16,538 bases of DNA, taken from Caulobacter sp. (GTDB lineage: Bacteria > Pseudomonadota > Alphaproteobacteria > Caulobacterales > Caulobacteraceae). Shown here piece after piece: positions 1 to 6,974 of the stretch (position 1 is the first letter of the stretch; each line of letters opens with the position of its first letter). A model generated the notes under the pieces. That model searched no databases and was not told the DNA's origin. It saw nothing but the letters and a program-made list of their open reading frames with translations. The translations under genes and the position numbers were made by a program. The stretch spans positions 1-16,538 of the forward strand of contig JACMOF010000584.1 of the NCBI GenBank assembly GCA_014378155.1, read 5' to 3'.

Positions 1-177
1 AAGATGCATTTCCCGGGTCTGTATCTGGCGGGCCGCAACGGTCTGCACAAGGCCGGCGGGCGAGACCTGGCGACGCTCAGCGGCCTGCTCATCGCCGACA
101 ACATCCTGGCCGGCGAGCCGTGCCATGATGCGTGGGGAGGGCCAACGGTTCCGGCGCTGACCCAAAAGGCCGCCTAG
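1..177 (+). CDS. FAD-dependent oxidoreductase, C-terminal fragment (UDP-galactopyranose-mutase-like)
   Basis: The window opens inside a gene; frame 1 is open for 58 codons to TAG at 175-177. The visible tail holds a FPGLYLAGRNGLHKAGG stretch followed by ATLSGLLIADNILAGE. This resembles the C-terminal part of FAD-dependent amine-oxidase or UDP-galactopyranose-mutase-like oxidoreductases, where a conserved GRNGxH segment helps close the FAD site just before the last helix. Those family members usually read GRNGMHRYNNQDH; here the residues after GRNGLHK differ (AGGRDLATL), so the subfamily is uncertain. The nucleotide-binding N-terminus lies outside the window, so substrate cannot be inferred. 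No terminator-like hairpin was found directly after the stop. The assignment rests on this short tail only. Confidence 0.5.
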   Translation, partial: KMHFPGLYLAGRNGLHKAGGRDLATLSGLLIADNILAGEPCHDAWGGPTVPALTQKAA

Positions 178-472
178 GACACCCGGCGCGAGCGTCCCGC
201 TGGTTCAGTGAGTGCGCCACGCTGCGGTGCAGGGGATTGATGGCGTCAACGAGGCCGATAAACTTGACCAGTCAACGGGCTCGAACCCCGAGGTGGAGAT
301 TGGTAGGCACGACCTTCCCCGGACGTTTGGCGTTTTCTGATCAGTCGCCGAATCGTGCGACCGGTTCCATCCGGGACATCTGGTCGGCGCGTTTTCGCCT
401 CTCCGCTTGACAACGTTGTCACCGTTGGAGTGGATGTCCCGTCCCGCAACGTCGGACAGGGAGTGAAATCAA
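178..472. other. Intergenic region upstream of the sugar transporter
   Basis: This is a 295-base spacer without a convincing gene; the open frames crossing it have no coding support. It holds an imperfect palindrome TTGACCAGTCAA (264-275) and the perfect LacI-type palindrome at 408-421, listed separately. A stretch near 292-311 resembles the D-arm of a leucine tRNA, but no complete cloverleaf can be drawn. Confidence 0.6.
407..435 (+). promoter_or_regulatory. Putative LacI-family operator overlapping a -35 box
   Basis: TGACAACGTTGTCA at 408-421 is a perfect 14-bp palindrome with a central CG, the usual architecture of LacI-family operators. It overlaps a consensus -35 hexamer TTGACA at 407-412. 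A -10 hexamer at the expected distance (about 430-435, GTGGAT) is poor. The position, 52 bases before the transporter start codon, would suit direct repression relieved by a sugar. No LacI-family regulator is encoded in this window, so the partner would be elsewhere in the genome. Confidence 0.6.
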
Positions 473-1855
473 ATGGCAGGTATGGGTGCAGGCGCGCCAG
501 TGAGCGGCGCCGCGAATACAGGGGGCAAGTCAGGGGGCGGTTTGGTCCTGGCGATTGTCTACGTCACAGCCCTGTTCTTTATCTGGGCGCTGGTCACCAA
601 CCTGCTCGACCCCCTGCTGAAGACCATGAAGACGGTTTTCACCCTGACCCCGGTCGAGGCGAGCCTCACCGGTTTCGCCTTTTTCATCGCCTATGGCGTC
701 ATGTCGCTGCCCTCGGCGGCGTTCCTGTCCAAGATCGGCTATGCCAAGTCGGTGATGGTCGGCCTAGGCGGCATTGTCGCTGGCTGCTTCATCGCCATCC
801 TCGCGGCCAAGCTGCACACCTTCGGCATATTCCTCATCGGCCTGTTCGTCATGGCGTCCGGCGTCACCCTGCTGCAGGTGGCCGCCAATCCCCTGATCGC
901 CTCGATGGGCAAGCCGGAAGACTCGTCCTTCCGCCTTAACCTTTCGCAAGCCTTCAACTCACTGGGCGCGGCTTGCGGCCTGTGGTTCGGCGCCAACTTC
1001 CTGCTCAAGGGTGACATCTTCGCCAAGGACGCGTTGATCACCGACGCCCTGCGCGAACAGGCGCTGGGTTTCGTCTCCAACGTCTATCTGGCGATCGGCG
1101 TAGGTCTGGCCCTCTTCATCGTGGCCATCTATCTGGTCCGGCACAAGATCACCGAAGCCGCGCCCAAGACCGGCCATCTGGTCAGCCCATTTTCCGCCTT
1201 GGGGTCGAAGTGGGCCAATCTCGGCGCGATCGGCATCTTTCTCTATGTCGGGGCAGAGGTGGCGATCTCGCTGAATCTGCTGCTGTTCATTGAGCAGAGC
1301 CACGTTCTAAACATCCCCGCCGAACAGGCCGGCAAGCTGACGACCTTCTACATGGTCTTCGCCATGATCGGGCGTTTCGCCGGCTCGGCCCTGCTGAAGG
1401 CGGTAAAGGACTATGTGCTGCTGACGCTCGTCGCCGTGGGCGCCATCGCGCTGTGCGTGGTCGTGATCCTTACCAAGGACATGACACCGACGGCGCACAC
1501 GGGAACGCTGAACCTGCTGTTGGCCAGCGTGCCGCTGACCAGCGGTCTGATCCCGGCTTTCGCCGCCCTGCTGATTGGTCTCTTCAACTCGATCATGTTC
1601 CCGACGATCTTTACCCTAACCTTGCAACGGTCCTCGGCGCCGACCTCGGCCACATCGGGCCTGTTGTGCATGGCCATTGTGGGTGGGGCGTTCCTGCCTC
1701 TGATTTTCGCCAAGATCGAGGAAATGACTGGTTCGAAGTCGCTGGCCTTCATCGCACCGCTCGCCTGCTACCTGTATGTTCTGTGGTTCTCGTTCGTGGC
1801 CAAGTCGGCTCCGATCCACGCCATCCAGGAGGACGTTGTCGCCGGCGGCCACTAG
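473..1855 (+). CDS. FHS-family MFS sugar transporter (FucP/GluP-like)
   Basis: The 460-residue protein has the 12 hydrophobic segments expected of a major facilitator and the hallmarks of the fucose-galactose-glucose:H+ symporter (FHS) family: an N-terminal FFIWALVTNLLDPLLK segment after a short Gly/Ala-rich leader, then QVAANPLIASMG and RLNLSQAFNSLGA in the N-terminal half, and GLFNSIMFPTIFTL in the C-terminal half. The family imports neutral hexoses or related sugars by proton symport at the inner membrane. The exact sugar cannot be read from sequence. The ATG at 473 is preceded by an AGGGAG ribosome-binding site. The gene stands alone, with a LacI-type palindrome upstream and an intrinsic terminator 22 bases after the stop, so it is probably monocistronic and induced by a sugar through a LacI repressor. 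It may feed hexose or a uronate-related sugar to the catabolic genes further right, but it lacks their GntR-type site. Confidence 0.88.
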   Translation: MAGMGAGAPVSGAANTGGKSGGGLVLAIVYVTALFFIWALVTNLLDPLLKTMKTVFTLTPVEASLTGFAFFIAYGVMSLPSAAFLSKIGYAKSVMVGLGGIVAGCFIAILAAKLHTFGIFLIGLFVMASGVTLLQVAANPLIASMGKPEDSSFRLNLSQAFNSLGAACGLWFGANFLLKGDIFAKDALITDALREQALGFVSNVYLAIGVGLALFIVAIYLVRHKITEAAPKTGHLVSPFSALGSKWANLGAIGIFLYVGAEVAISLNLLLFIEQSHVLNIPAEQAGKLTTFYMVFAMIGRFAGSALLKAVKDYVLLTLVAVGAIALCVVVILTKDMTPTAHTGTLNLLLASVPLTSGLIPAFAALLIGLFNSIMFPTIFTLTLQRSSAPTSATSGLLCMAIVGGAFLPLIFAKIEEMTGSKSLAFIAPLACYLYVLWFSFVAKSAPIHAIQEDVVAGGH

Positions 1856-1877
1856 GTCTATCCAGCCAAGCAAGGCC

Positions 1878-1912
1878 TAGCCCGGGCGTCCACAGCGTCC
1901 GGGCTATTTCTT
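1878..1912 (+). terminator. Intrinsic terminator of the sugar transporter gene
   Basis: TAGCCCGGGCG (1878-1888) pairs with CGTCCGGGCTA (1896-1906), an 11-bp stem with one G:U pair and a short loop, followed by TTTCTT. It lies just after the transporter stop codon. Confidence 0.8.
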
Positions 1913-1949
1913 GCCATTCGGGTCGCTCGGCGACAGTGCGACGCGCATG

Positions 1950-1981
1950 AAAAAGCGCCTCCGGCAGTGGCCGAAGGCGCT
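1950..1981 (-). terminator. Intrinsic terminator of the GlsB-like gene
   Basis: Read on the minus strand, AGCGCCTTCGGC pairs with GCCGGAGGCGCT (one U:G pair) around a four-base loop, and is followed by a run of five T. It begins about 27 bases after the stop of the minus-strand gene at 2009 and faces the transporter terminator, so the two convergent units are well insulated. Confidence 0.85.
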
Positions 1982-2008
1982 GTTCCGTGTCGGTGTCAAT
2001 GAGCGACG

Positions 2009-2266
2009 TTAGACCGCTCGGCGACCGGTGAAGGCGTGATAGATCGCTAGGACAACAACCGCGCCGATCACCGCGACCAGCAGGCTGTAGAGGTTCAGTC
2101 CCGAGACGCCAGCGGCGCCGAACTGATTGAACAGAAAGCCGCCGACGACGGCGCCGATGATCCCCAGCACCAGATCCACGACCAAGCTGCCGCCACTGCG
2201 GCTGACAAGCTTGCTGGCGATGAAACCGGCCACGAGACCCAGCACGACCCACGCTAGAATAGACAT
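2009..2266 (-). CDS. GlsB/YeaQ/YmgE family stress-response membrane protein
   Basis: An 85-residue, very hydrophobic protein starting MSILAWVVLGLVAGFIASKL, with three predicted membrane segments (about 2-19, 27-47 and 57-77) and glycine-rich helices such as LGIIGAVVGGFLFN. This is the pattern of the transglycosylase-associated GlsB/YeaQ family, small inner-membrane proteins linked to general and envelope stress; their molecular role is not firmly known. I chose the ATG at 2266 because AAGGAGG lies seven bases upstream; a longer frame to 2314 adds 16 non-hydrophobic residues without a ribosome-binding site. It is probably transcribed alone: a strong terminator follows, and an EcfG-like promoter candidate precedes it. 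Confidence 0.85.
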   Translation of the reverse strand: MSILAWVVLGLVAGFIASKLVSRSGGSLVVDLVLGIIGAVVGGFLFNQFGAAGVSGLNLYSLLVAVIGAVVVLAIYHAFTGRRAV

Positions 2267-2317
2267 GAACGCCTCCTTGGCATCGTTGGGCGTGCGAACC
2301 GCGCGCCGATGCAAAAT

Positions 2318-2343
2318 AAAGGCCTACGCCTAGACTTCGTTCC
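2318..2343 (-). promoter_or_regulatory. Possible EcfG (SigT)-type stress promoter of the GlsB-like gene
   Basis: On the minus strand GGAAC (2343-2339) is followed after 17 bases by CTTT (2321-2318), close to the GGAAC-N16/17-CGTT pattern of alphaproteobacterial general-stress sigma factors. The predicted start would lie about 40 bases before the gene. The GGAAC is also part of a perfect 12-bp palindrome CGTTCCGGAACG (2338-2349). The -10 element is not a full match, so this is tentative. Confidence 0.3.
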
Positions 2344-2406
2344 GGAACGCTTGCGTGTTTGTCGGCACGAAAACCTTGGCGACGGTGTGATGCTTTTGGC
2401 CGAAAG

Positions 2407-2526
2407 CTAGCGCGGCTTGCCGATCACGGTCTGCAAGGCCTCAACCAGCTTCTGGGCTGGACCGCGCCCAAGCACGATGAGAACGCCTGAGCCGATACAG
2501 GCGCCGATCAGAAAGGTCAGGCTCAT
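2407..2526 (-). CDS. Hypothetical 39-residue membrane peptide
   Basis: A short frame starting at the ATG at 2526 encodes MSLTFLIGACIGSGVLIVLG followed by a basic or amphipathic tail ending in IGKPR. It has one predicted transmembrane helix (about 3-19). A GGGGA motif lies about six bases upstream of this ATG. The frame continues upstream to 2598, but the added residues are polar and lack a ribosome-binding site. I do not recognise a family. It is co-oriented with the GlsB-like gene 140 bases downstream and could be a small stress or envelope peptide, but nothing in the sequence fixes its role. Confidence 0.45.
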   Translation of the reverse strand: MSLTFLIGACIGSGVLIVLGRGPAQKLVEALQTVIGKPR

Positions 2527-2572
2527 AGGATCCCCGGAAAGCTGAAAGCTGCGACTGTCCCTTCCTAGCGCC

Positions 2573-2591
2573 ATGGCGGCATGGCCGCCAT
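2573..2591. repeat. Perfect 8-bp inverted repeat (hairpin)
   Basis: ATGGCGGC at 2573-2580 and GCCGCCAT at 2584-2591 form a perfect inverted repeat with a three-base loop. It lies 45 bases beyond the stop of the minus-strand dehydrogenase gene (2636) and before the small-peptide gene. No T run follows, so it would be a weak terminator or an RNA-stabilising 3' hairpin. Confidence 0.4.
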
Positions 2592-2635
2592 GTGACACGC
2601 CGACGCCGGGGCGCCTACCGGTTCGGCCAAGACGA

Positions 2636-3994
2636 TCAGGGCGCGGGCTTGGCGCCGGGCGTGTTCTTCGTCGCGGTGACCCGCCAGATCACATTGCCGA
2701 CATCATCGGCTACCAACAGGGCTCCGCTCTTTTCGATAGCCACGCCCACAGGACGGCCGAGGGCTTCACCCTGGGCGTTCAGGAAGCCGGTCAAGAAGTC
2801 TTCCGGCTTTCCCGACGGCATGCCATTGGCGAAGGGCACGAAGGTCACCTTGTACCCATTGACCGGCTTGCGGTTCCACGAGCCGTGCTGGCCGATGAAC
2901 GCACCGCCCTTATAGCGCGCCGGGAAGGCGCTGGCGTCGTAGAAGGTCAGTCCCAACGAGGCGGTGTGGGCCCCCAGAGCGTAGTCGGGCTTGATCGCCC
3001 TGGCCACCAGGTCAGGGCGGCGCGGCTTGACGCGGGCGTCCACCGTCTGACCGTAATAGCTGTAGGGCCAGCCATAGAAGCCGCCGTCCTGGACCGAGGT
3101 CATGTAGTCGGGAACGAGGTCGTTGCCGATCTCGTCGCGCTCATTGACGCTAGTCCATAGCTTGCCGCTTTGCGGTTGCCAGGCCATGCCGTTGGGATTG
3201 CGGAGGCCCGAGGCGAATACCCGGCTGGCGCCCGTGGCCGGGTCGATCTCCAGGATGCCCGCCCGCCGCTCCTCGGCGGCCATGCCGTTCTCGCCGACAT
3301 TGCTGTTGGAGCCGACGGTCACATACAGCTTGGACCCGTCCGGGCTGGCGATGACGTTCTTGGTCCAGTGGTGGTTGATCGGGCCGGCGGGCAGGTCGAC
3401 GACCTTGCGCGGGGCGGTGGTGATCTGGGTCTGGCCGGCCTGGTAGGGGAAGGCCAGCAAGGCGTCGCTGTCGGCGACATAGAAGGTGTCGCCGACCAGG
3501 GCCATGCCGAACGGCGAGCTGAGATTGGCCAGGAAGACCGTGCGAACCTCGGGCGTGCCGTCATTATTGGCGTCGCGCACCAGGGTGATGCGATTGGCCG
3601 AGGGCACGGTGGCGCCAGCTCGGCCCATGACGATCTTCTGGACGAAACCCCGGATGCCCTTGCCGTCCTCGGGCTTGGGCGGGGCGTTGGTCTCGGCGAT
3701 CAGCACATCGCCATTGGGAAGGACGTACAGCCACCTCGGGTGGTCGAGGTCGCGGACCAGGGCGGTGACCACGAAGCCGGGGGCTGCGTCGGGCGTCTGG
3801 CCATTGGCCCAGCCGACAGCGGGGGCGATCTTCATGACCGGAAACGCCTGCTTCTTGGCTGCGGGCAATGTGGGATTGGCGCCGTAACCCTGGTCGGTCG
3901 GCAAGGCCGGCCCGCCGCCGCATGCCGACAGCAGAAGCACCGCCGGGGCGCCGATCAGCGCGGCGCGATAAGTCTTGGACAGGGCCTTGGTCAT
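2636..3994 (-). CDS. Sorbosone/glucose dehydrogenase-like PQQ beta-propeller lipoprotein
   Basis: A 452-residue protein with a lipoprotein signal: a basic start, a hydrophobic stretch and lipobox LLSAC with Cys25. The mature part has blade-like repeats of the soluble glucose/L-sorbosone dehydrogenase family: LDHPRWLYVLPNGDVLIAETN near residues 80-100, INHHWTKNVIASPDGSKLYVTVGSNSN, GLRNPNGMAWQPQSGKLWTSVNERDEIGNDLVPDY, and the late AFIGQHGSWNRKPVNGYKV segment. The family folds as a six-bladed propeller that binds PQQ and oxidises sugars or aldehydes in the periplasm. Lipidation should tether it to a membrane facing the periplasm. Real substrates are often unknown, and many members are named only by homology. 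ATG at 3994 has an upstream GGGAG. It follows the trxC-like gene by 66 bases on the same strand and may share its transcript. Confidence 0.82.
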   Translation of the reverse strand: MTKALSKTYRAALIGAPAVLLLSACGGGPALPTDQGYGANPTLPAAKKQAFPVMKIAPAVGWANGQTPDAAPGFVVTALVRDLDHPRWLYVLPNGDVLIAETNAPPKPEDGKGIRGFVQKIVMGRAGATVPSANRITLVRDANNDGTPEVRTVFLANLSSPFGMALVGDTFYVADSDALLAFPYQAGQTQITTAPRKVVDLPAGPINHHWTKNVIASPDGSKLYVTVGSNSNVGENGMAAEERRAGILEIDPATGASRVFASGLRNPNGMAWQPQSGKLWTSVNERDEIGNDLVPDYMTSVQDGGFYGWPYSYYGQTVDARVKPRRPDLVARAIKPDYALGAHTASLGLTFYDASAFPARYKGGAFIGQHGSWNRKPVNGYKVTFVPFANGMPSGKPEDFLTGFLNAQGEALGRPVGVAIEKSGALLVADDVGNVIWRVTATKNTPGAKPAP

Positions 3995-4060
3995 GGCGGT
4001 CTTTCTCCCTCTATGTTGTCTGGAAACTAAACGCGAAGCCGAGCCACGAGGTCCGGTCCG

Positions 4061-4507
4061 TCAGGCGGGGGCGGGGGCGTGCTCGTCGAGCCAGCGGCGG
4101 AAGACACCGGGATCGGGCAGGCCCGCCTGGTGCGCGGCGACCTTACCGTCCTTGAACAGGAACAGCGATGGAATGCCGCGCACGCCGTGGGCCTGGGAGA
4201 GGGCGGGCTCCGCATCGACATCGATCTTCACGAACCGGGCGCGGGGCTCCAGATCAACGGCGGCCTTGGCGAAGATCGGGGCGACAGCCTTGCAGGGCCC
4301 GCACCAGGCGGCCCAGAAATCGGCGACGATGGGGATCTGGCTGGCTGACAAGTGCTTGCGGAAGCGCGCGGTGGTCAGATTGACCGGCTGCCCCTCGAAC
4401 AACGGCTTGGTGCAGCGGCCGCATTTCGCGGCCTTGGCGTCGCGCGCCGCAGGCAGGCGATTGGTGGCGTCGCAATGCGGGCAGACGATGTTGACGGTCT
4501 TGATCAT
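4061..4507 (-). CDS. trxC: Thioredoxin 2 (TrxC), zinc-ribbon thioredoxin
   Basis: A 148-residue cytoplasmic thiol-disulfide reductase. The N-terminal 35 residues form a zinc ribbon with two cysteine pairs, CPHC (Cys9, Cys12) and CGRC (Cys29, Cys32), typical of TrxC and absent from TrxA. The thioredoxin fold follows, with active site WCGPCK (Cys69, Cys72) and the cis-proline loop RGIPSLFLF (Pro113). Length fits the family (about 140-150). TrxC reduces protein disulfides, uses thioredoxin reductase, and is often linked to oxidative stress. ATG at 4507 has AAGGA seven bases upstream. It lies downstream of the GH105 gene on the same strand, separated by a 108-bp repeat, and 66 bases upstream of the dehydrogenase gene. 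No OxyR-like site was obvious. Confidence 0.92.
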   Translation of the reverse strand: MIKTVNIVCPHCDATNRLPAARDAKAAKCGRCTKPLFEGQPVNLTTARFRKHLSASQIPIVADFWAAWCGPCKAVAPIFAKAAVDLEPRARFVKIDVDAEPALSQAHGVRGIPSLFLFKDGKVAAHQAGLPDPGVFRRWLDEHAPAPA

Positions 4508-4562
4508 GGCGATCCTTGAGCGCGTTCGGTCCCCTTCAGATGGGAAGACGCGGGGGCCGGTT

Positions 4563-4670
4563 CTAGAGCATTTCCCGACCTGACTGCGTCAGGCCGTGAG
4601 CTCTAATCTTCTGTTTTTACGCATTTTTCTTCGCGCGAACCGGAACCACTTCGCTCGAAAAATGCTCTAG
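4563..4670 (-). repeat. 108-bp dispersed palindromic element, copy 1 (MITE-like)
   Basis: This element starts and ends with CTAG, next to AGCATTT and AAATGCT terminal inverted repeats. It is the inverted counterpart of the copy at 11699-11806; aligned in the same orientation the two differ at three of 108 positions. Inside are two potential hairpins: one with GCATTTTTC/GAAAAATGC arms and one with CCTGAC/GTCAGG arms. It encodes nothing. Its edge supplies the TAG stop of the GH105 gene. Closely similar sequences are, to my knowledge, common intergenic repeats in alphaproteobacteria. Strand is set relative to copy 2. Confidence 0.9.
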
Positions 4671-5815
4671 CGCGCTCCGACCTCAGAGGCGGCCAGCAGG
4701 AAGGCCCCGACGCCGTAGAGCTGGGTGTCGTCGGCGCGGACCTCGTCCGGCGCGTAACCGACCTGCTGCACCCAACCCAGCTTGCCGTCGGACTGGACGG
4801 CCCCGGCCAGAGCCGTCCAGCCCTTGGCCACGGCCGCCTTGTATTCAGGACCCTTCAACAGGCCATGGTTCACGCCATAGGCCAGGCCATAGACGAAGAA
4901 GCCGGTGCCGCTGGTCTCTGGCGGGGCGTGCTCAGGGGCCAGTAGGGACGGGGCCCAATAGCCGTCCGCTTTCTGCAGGGTGATGAGCCGCGCCGACATT
5001 TTCCGAAACAGCGCCTCGTAGCGTGGGCGCGAGGGATAGTCGGCGGGGAGGGTCTTGAGGATGTCGACGACGCCGGCATAGACCCAGCCATTCCCCCGGC
5101 TCCAGAAGATCTTGCGGCCCTTGTCGTCTCGGCGATCGAAGTAGCGGCTATCGCGGTAGTAGAGATGCTCCTTCTCGTCGAACAGCCAGTCGGTGGCGGC
5201 CCAGAACTCCGTGTCGCCATAGGCCGCATAGCGCGGGTCGCCGGTAGCCTGGGACAGGCCGGTCCAGCCAGCGGGTCCCATGAACAGCGCGTCGCTCCAG
5301 CACCAGCGAAGCTGGCAAGGTTGGTCTTCCGTGCCTTCGATGAAGGTCAAGTCGGCCTGCTGTGGCGGTGCGGCCAGAATTGCGTCGAAGCGAGCGCGCA
5401 GGGCCGCGATCTGGGCGGGGTCGTGGTCCTTGGAATAGACCCATAGCCAGGACTGGCCGATTACATGGTCGTCGGCGTGCAAGGGGCGGCGGCCTAGCCC
5501 CCAGTTCTGCGAAACCCCGTGGGCGCGCACGGCCTGGGCGTAGCGCGAGTCGCCGGTACGCTCGGCGAAGGCGGACAGGCCCACGAACAGCGCACCTTGG
5601 ATCCAGCCTTTCGGATCGACTGTCTTGGCCAGGTGGGCGCGTGTGTAGTCAAAGCTGTCCATGTGCGACAGCTGCCAGTCGGCGACCTGGCCGCCCAAGG
5701 CCAGCGCCTGGTGCGCCGTGACCCGATCCGTTGCTGGGACGGGCGAGGCCGGCTTGGCCGCGCCGCCGACGATGAGGGCCAAGGCGGCAAGGGCGATGGT
5801 CAGGCTCGCGCGCAT
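4667..5815 (-). CDS. Secreted GH105 unsaturated uronyl hydrolase
   Basis: A 382-residue protein with a cleavable signal peptide (MRASLTIALAALALIVGGAA). The rest matches the (alpha/alpha)6 barrel of the GH88/GH105 family: HADDHVIGQSW (HADD at 113-116), WCWSDALFMGP with the likely catalytic Asp175, WSRGNGWVYAGVVDIL (238-253) and ETSGTGFFVYGLAYGVN. These enzymes remove the delta-4,5-unsaturated uronic acid that a polysaccharide lyase leaves at the non-reducing end, by hydration of the vinyl ether bond. GH105 members act on rhamnogalacturonan, glucuronan or ulvan fragments; which one cannot be read here. I prefer the ATG at 5815, with GGGGA upstream, over that at 5839, which lacks a ribosome-binding site. 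The stop TAG is formed by the edge of a dispersed repeat. A GntR-type site at 5956-5968 links it to manD. Confidence 0.87.
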   Translation of the reverse strand: MRASLTIALAALALIVGGAAKPASPVPATDRVTAHQALALGGQVADWQLSHMDSFDYTRAHLAKTVDPKGWIQGALFVGLSAFAERTGDSRYAQAVRAHGVSQNWGLGRRPLHADDHVIGQSWLWVYSKDHDPAQIAALRARFDAILAAPPQQADLTFIEGTEDQPCQLRWCWSDALFMGPAGWTGLSQATGDPRYAAYGDTEFWAATDWLFDEKEHLYYRDSRYFDRRDDKGRKIFWSRGNGWVYAGVVDILKTLPADYPSRPRYEALFRKMSARLITLQKADGYWAPSLLAPEHAPPETSGTGFFVYGLAYGVNHGLLKGPEYKAAVAKGWTALAGAVQSDGKLGWVQQVGYAPDEVRADDTQLYGVGAFLLAASEVGAR

Positions 5816-6124
5816 GTGTCGATTTCCCCAGGGCCGCATGGCTTATGCGGCCACGTCTGTCACTAGTGCTAGGTCTGTTTGATGGCCGGTCAAGGGGAAG
5901 ACAGCCATACGCTGCCTAGCAAGGCGCCCTGGCCAATCCGCGAGCCCACTAAATACGGTCAGGCCAATTATCTTGCACGACGAGGGAACATGGATATGCT
6001 GATCCACAGAACCTCGTCGGCCCGCGCGGTGGACTTGTCCTTCACCGCACCTCCTCCCGGGGTCGGCCGGCGACGGGCGGCTGGGTCCTTCCCCCCAGTC
6101 GCCCATCCTATCTTCCGAAAGCGG
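5816..6124. other. Intergenic region between GH105 gene and GntR gene
   Basis: This 309-base spacer separates two minus-strand genes and has no coding frame I would support. It carries the GntR-type site (5956-5968) with a possible -10 box TATTTA beside it, giving a leader of roughly 125 bases for the GH105 gene. A perfect 8-bp palindrome CACTAGTG lies at 5861-5868. No clear terminator for gntR was found. Confidence 0.5.
5949..5968 (-). promoter_or_regulatory. Putative GntR/FadR-type operator in the GH105 promoter
   Basis: On the minus strand ATTGG-CCT-GACCG (5968-5956) matches 10 of 13 positions of the gntR/manD operator ATTGG-TCA-GACCA; the core is 9 of 11 against TGGTCTGACCA. A -10-like TATTTA (about 5954-5949) follows directly, so the site would sit in the promoter spacer, where a bound repressor would block RNA polymerase. 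Confidence 0.5.
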
Positions 6125-6886
6125 CTAGATCAGCGAGCGACGCGCTAGCTCGTTACGACGGGCGGCAACCTCGCTACGGGCCTGCTGCATGGCGTCGATC
6201 TCGGTGGCGGTCAGCAGGTTGTCGATGACGCGGCCCAGGTGCTCGCGCATCGCATTGCGCGCCGCCTTGGGGTCGCGCCCCTGCAGGGCGGTGAGGATTT
6301 CCTGGTGGTCATCGATCAGCGGGCGGACGCCCACCTGGCGAGCGCGTTCCAGCATGGCCCGGCACAGCGGTGACTTGTAGCGCAGGTCCCAGAGGTTCTC
6401 GACCACGGTGACGAGGGCGCTGTTGCGGGTGGCCCGGGCAATGGTGACGTGAAAACGACGGTCGGCGAGATCGCCGCGCACGTCGTGCTCGTTCTCCTCG
6501 ACCATGTCGTCGACGATCTTTTCCAGGTCGATCAGTTCCTGGTCTGTGATGGTGGTGGCCGCCAGGGCGCAGGACTCGCCCTCGATCAGCCGGCGGGCTT
6601 CGGTCAGTTCGAACGCGCCGATGTCGAGCTCGGGGGCGGGGGCTTCGACCGGCGCGGCCTCGGTGACATACACGCCCGACCCGTGGCGGGCCTCGACCAG
6701 GCCTCGGATCTCCAGGGCGATCATCGCTTCGCGCACGGTGGGGCGGCTGACCTTGTAGTCTTCCGCCAGATCACGCTCCGACGGTAGCCGGTGACCGGGC
6801 TGGAGGGCCCCGTCGCGGATCGAGGCGGCGATCGCGTTGGCGACCTGCTGGTAGAGCTTACGGGTTTCTGCGGTCGACGTGGTCAT
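6125..6886 (-). CDS. GntR-family (FadR subfamily) transcriptional regulator
   Basis: A 253-residue regulator. Residues about 10-75 form the GntR winged helix-turn-helix ([21 protein letters not shown], then [21 protein letters not shown]). From about 95 on is an all-helical FCD effector domain, with the usual metal-site set visible as Asp142, His146, His195 and His217. FadR-type regulators of this class, such as UxuR/ExuR-like proteins, often sense sugar acids. Divergence from manD suggests it responds to a uronate-pathway intermediate and represses manD. I chose the ATG at 6886, with GGGAAAG upstream, because starts at 6967 or 6910 add residues outside the fold and the former would coincide with the predicted transcription start. 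A TGGTCTGACCA operator overlapping its predicted -35 box suggests autoregulation. Confidence 0.9.
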   Translation of the reverse strand: MTTSTAETRKLYQQVANAIAASIRDGALQPGHRLPSERDLAEDYKVSRPTVREAMIALEIRGLVEARHGSGVYVTEAAPVEAPAPELDIGAFELTEARRLIEGESCALAATTITDQELIDLEKIVDDMVEENEHDVRGDLADRRFHVTIARATRNSALVTVVENLWDLRYKSPLCRAMLERARQVGVRPLIDDHQEILTALQGRDPKAARNAMREHLGRVIDNLLTATEIDAMQQARSEVAARRNELARRSLI

Positions 6887-6974
6887 GCGACTTTCCCGCC
6901 CAGCGCGCATCGCGGGGCCAACGCCAAGGTAGAGCAAGGTCGCACGAGACGCCACGCCGCTTCGCACTGGCGCA

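Noticed and set aside
264..275. Imperfect palindrome TTGACCAGTCAA upstream of the transporter.
   Set aside because: It is short with mismatched centre, far from any promoter element, and has no second copy; the perfect palindrome at 408-421 is the better operator.
276..311. tRNA-like stretch: a T-arm-like CGGG-CTCGAAC-CCCG followed by GGTGGAGATTGGTAGGCACG, which resembles a leucine tRNA D-arm.
   Set aside because: The two parts are in the wrong order for one tRNA, no acceptor stem or anticodon arm can be drawn, and no T-arm follows at the right distance. Probably chance or a decayed remnant.
299..315. ATTGG...GACC upstream of the transporter, similar to the GntR-type motif.
   Set aside because: The spacing between arms is seven bases instead of three, so it does not fit the motif of the other three sites.
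3170..4030. Long plus-strand open frame opposite the dehydrogenase lipoprotein gene.
   Set aside because: It is Gly/Val/Asp/Arg-rich as expected for antisense of high-GC codons, and the opposite strand encodes a well-supported lipoprotein.
5879..6148. Small frames on both strands in the spacer between GH105 and gntR.
   Set aside because: No ribosome-binding site or recognisable protein features; the spacer is better explained as regulatory DNA.
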